Shown here: piece by piece, positions 5,301 to 6,006 of the stretch
Numbering within the stretch: position 1 is the first letter of the stretch
Layout of the letters: each line of letters starts with the position of its first letter
DNA from: Caldifarciminota bacterium
Lineage (GTDB): Bacteria; Hydrothermota; UBA3072; WFRC01
Length of the DNA stretch: 6,006 nt
Direction of reading: 5' to 3'
Assembly (NCBI GenBank): GCA_015486685.1
Contig: WFRC01000360.1
Location: forward strand, 1 to 6,006
Position numbers and translations under genes: made by a program
The notes under the pieces: model-generated
Seen by the model: the letters and a program-made list of their open reading frames with translations, nothing else
The model's database searches: none
What the model was told of the DNA's origin: nothing

Positions 5301-5342
5301 GACACCCTCCCTTTATCCCTCCCGTCAAGGGAGGGAAATTAA
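5301..5342 (+). repeat. GACACCCTCCCTT...GGGAGGGAAATTAA repeat, copy 2
   Basis: This is the second copy of the unit at 5096-5135. CCCTCCCTT (5305-5313) pairs perfectly with AAGGGAGGG (5327-5335). A tighter hairpin, TCCCTCCC (5316-5323) with GGGAGGGA (5329-5336) around GTCAA, is also possible. The ends GACACCCTCCCTT and GGGAGGGAAATTAA are identical in the two copies; the centre differs. Confidence 0.8.
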
Positions 5343-5410
5343 CTATGGGCAGGCGTCCTGAATTTTATCCTGCTATATACATAAATTTCAAAAAAATTGT
5401 ACTTTTCCCC

Positions 5411-5438
5411 TTGACTTTTTGAGTTGGGATGTTATTAT
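5411..5438 (+). promoter_or_regulatory. Sigma70-like promoter of the AbiEi gene
   Basis: TTGACT (5411-5416) is followed after 16 nt by TATTAT (5433-5438), each 5/6 to consensus. Transcription would start near 5445, about 35 nt before the AbiEi start codon. Confidence 0.6.
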
Positions 5439-5458
5439 TCTCTTATGAAAGTTATTAT
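5431..5458 (+). promoter_or_regulatory. Candidate operator: direct GTTATTAT boxes 20 bp apart
   Basis: GTTATTAT occurs at 5431-5438 and again at 5451-5458, two helical turns apart. The first covers the -10 box and the second lies just after the expected transcription start. AbiEi proteins are known to repress their own operon by binding repeats in its promoter. The assignment to this pair is inference, and the boxes are AT-rich and short. Confidence 0.35.
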
Positions 5459-5483
5459 GGAACATAAAGGTATACAAATATGA
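5445..5483 (+). CDS. Possible 12-residue upstream ORF overlapping the AbiEi start
   Basis: The frame starting with ATG at 5445 encodes MKVIMEHKGIQI and stops at TGA 5481-5483. It shares the four bases ATGA with the AbiEi start codon. No clear ribosome-binding site precedes it, and the predicted transcription start falls almost on its ATG, so translation would have to be leaderless. It may be a chance ORF. Confidence 0.15.
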   Translation: MKVIMEHKGIQI

Positions 5484-6006
5484 GCACTAATATGCATCAA
5501 AATAATACGACGCCAGAAAAATACAGAGGTGGGCTTAATCTTCTGATGAAGTTAAGTGCCCAGGGAAAGAATATATTTACTATTGGAGAAGCCGCCAGTG
5601 CTGCAGAAACAACGCCTCATCAGGTAAAAACACTTCTTTATAGGCTGGTTAAGAAGGGATGGCTAAAGCATATTGAAAGAGGCAAATATCTTATCGTTCC
5701 TCTTGAGGCAGGTATTAAAAGAGAGTGGAGCGAAGATGTTTTTGTAATAGGTTCATATCTTATATCCCCTTACACTATAGCCTACTGGAGTGCTTTGTCT
5801 TACTGGAATCTTACAGAACAAATCCCAAAAACTGTATTCATCCAGACCGTGAAACGGAAAGGTCAAAGAAACAAACAAATACTGGGAATTTCATATCGGT
5901 TCATTATTGTAAAGCCTTACAAGTTTTTTGGTATAACTCAGCAATGGTTTGGGCAGAGGAAAATCAATATTACAGATATTGAGAAGACTATTGTGGACTG
6001 TCTTGA
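5480..6006 (+). CDS. abiEi: AbiEi-family antitoxin / autorepressor, N-terminal 175 residues (runs off right edge)
   Basis: This is the likely antitoxin of a type IV AbiE toxin-antitoxin system. AbiEi proteins repress their own operon and counter the nucleotidyltransferase toxin AbiEii. Residues about 33-74 form a winged helix-turn-helix (FTIGEAASAAETTPHQVKTL, then LVKKGWLKHIERGKYLIVP). From about residue 88 the typical AbiEi core follows: FVIGSYLISPYTIAYWSALSYW, then TVFIQTVKRKGQ, YRFIIVKPYKFFG, and KINITDIEKTIVDCL at the edge. ATG 5480 is the first start after an in-frame stop at 5465-5467, and it has a weak AAAGG at 5466-5470. The frame is intact up to the edge. The gene is convergent with nothing and diverges from the minus-strand genes across the repeat cluster. 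The toxin gene would be expected downstream, outside the window. Assignment to AbiEi is by motif memory and is fairly secure. Confidence 0.88.
   Translation, partial: MSTNMHQNNTTPEKYRGGLNLLMKLSAQGKNIFTIGEAASAAETTPHQVKTLLYRLVKKGWLKHIERGKYLIVPLEAGIKREWSEDVFVIGSYLISPYTIAYWSALSYWNLTEQIPKTVFIQTVKRKGQRNKQILGISYRFIIVKPYKFFGITQQWFGQRKINITDIEKTIVDCL

Noticed and set aside
5096..5342. GGGAGGG hairpins as intrinsic terminators
   Set aside because: Neither strand shows a T-run directly after the stem, and no gene ends next to them.
4893..5422. Open frames of 76-86 codons on both strands in the repeat cluster
   Set aside because: They run through hairpins and dispersed repeats, have no ribosome-binding sites and no protein-like composition.
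5725..5982. Open frame overlapping the AbiEi gene in another frame
   Set aside because: The AbiEi frame is intact and recognisable across the same bases.

Overview
The window comes from an AT-rich bacterial genome. The best lineage clue is the large secreted protein on the minus strand (637-3018). It has a signal peptide, seven SBBP-type propeller repeats with the theme WADTLDNG...GSGNVYVTG...YFTVKYDSLGNI, a CARDB-like Ig domain, a Rossmann-like domain and a C-terminal domain of type IX secretion sorting type. This architecture is common in Bacteroidota/FCB-related lineages and in uncultured candidate phyla such as WOR-3 and Cloacimonadota. That placement is an inference from style, not from a marker gene.

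Layout, left to right. (1) 1-516, minus: the N-terminal 172 residues of an unrecognised soluble protein that runs off the left edge. (2) 637-3018, minus: the secreted propeller protein, with its own sigma70-like promoter (3048-3075). (3) 3142-4726, minus: three unrecognised genes in a row. The first two (263 aa, then 133 aa with three membrane segments) are 3 nt apart, and the Shine-Dalgarno of the second lies inside the last codons of the first. The third (103 aa) follows after 76 nt. (4) 4741-5440: about 700 bases without a convincing gene. The left part is very AT-rich and should hold the promoter of the three-gene set. The rest is a cluster of short repeats and hairpins: two related hairpin elements ending in TGACA, two direct copies of a GGGAGGG element, GCAAAATG-rich tracts and three CAGGTGG boxes. 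(5) 5480-6006, plus: the first 175 residues of an AbiEi-family antitoxin/autorepressor, with a promoter and a candidate operator just upstream. The AbiEii toxin would be expected beyond the right edge.

All five minus-strand genes have a strong AGGAGG Shine-Dalgarno 4-6 nt before the ATG, and this fixes the starts well. The AbiEi gene has only a weak AAAGG. The repeat cluster next to a toxin-antitoxin gene, together with a run of unrecognised small genes, gives the window an accessory-region character. The most promising unknown is the 263 aa/133 aa/103 aa cassette. I cannot assign it a function from sequence, and I found no recognisable defence or mobile-element catalytic domain in it.
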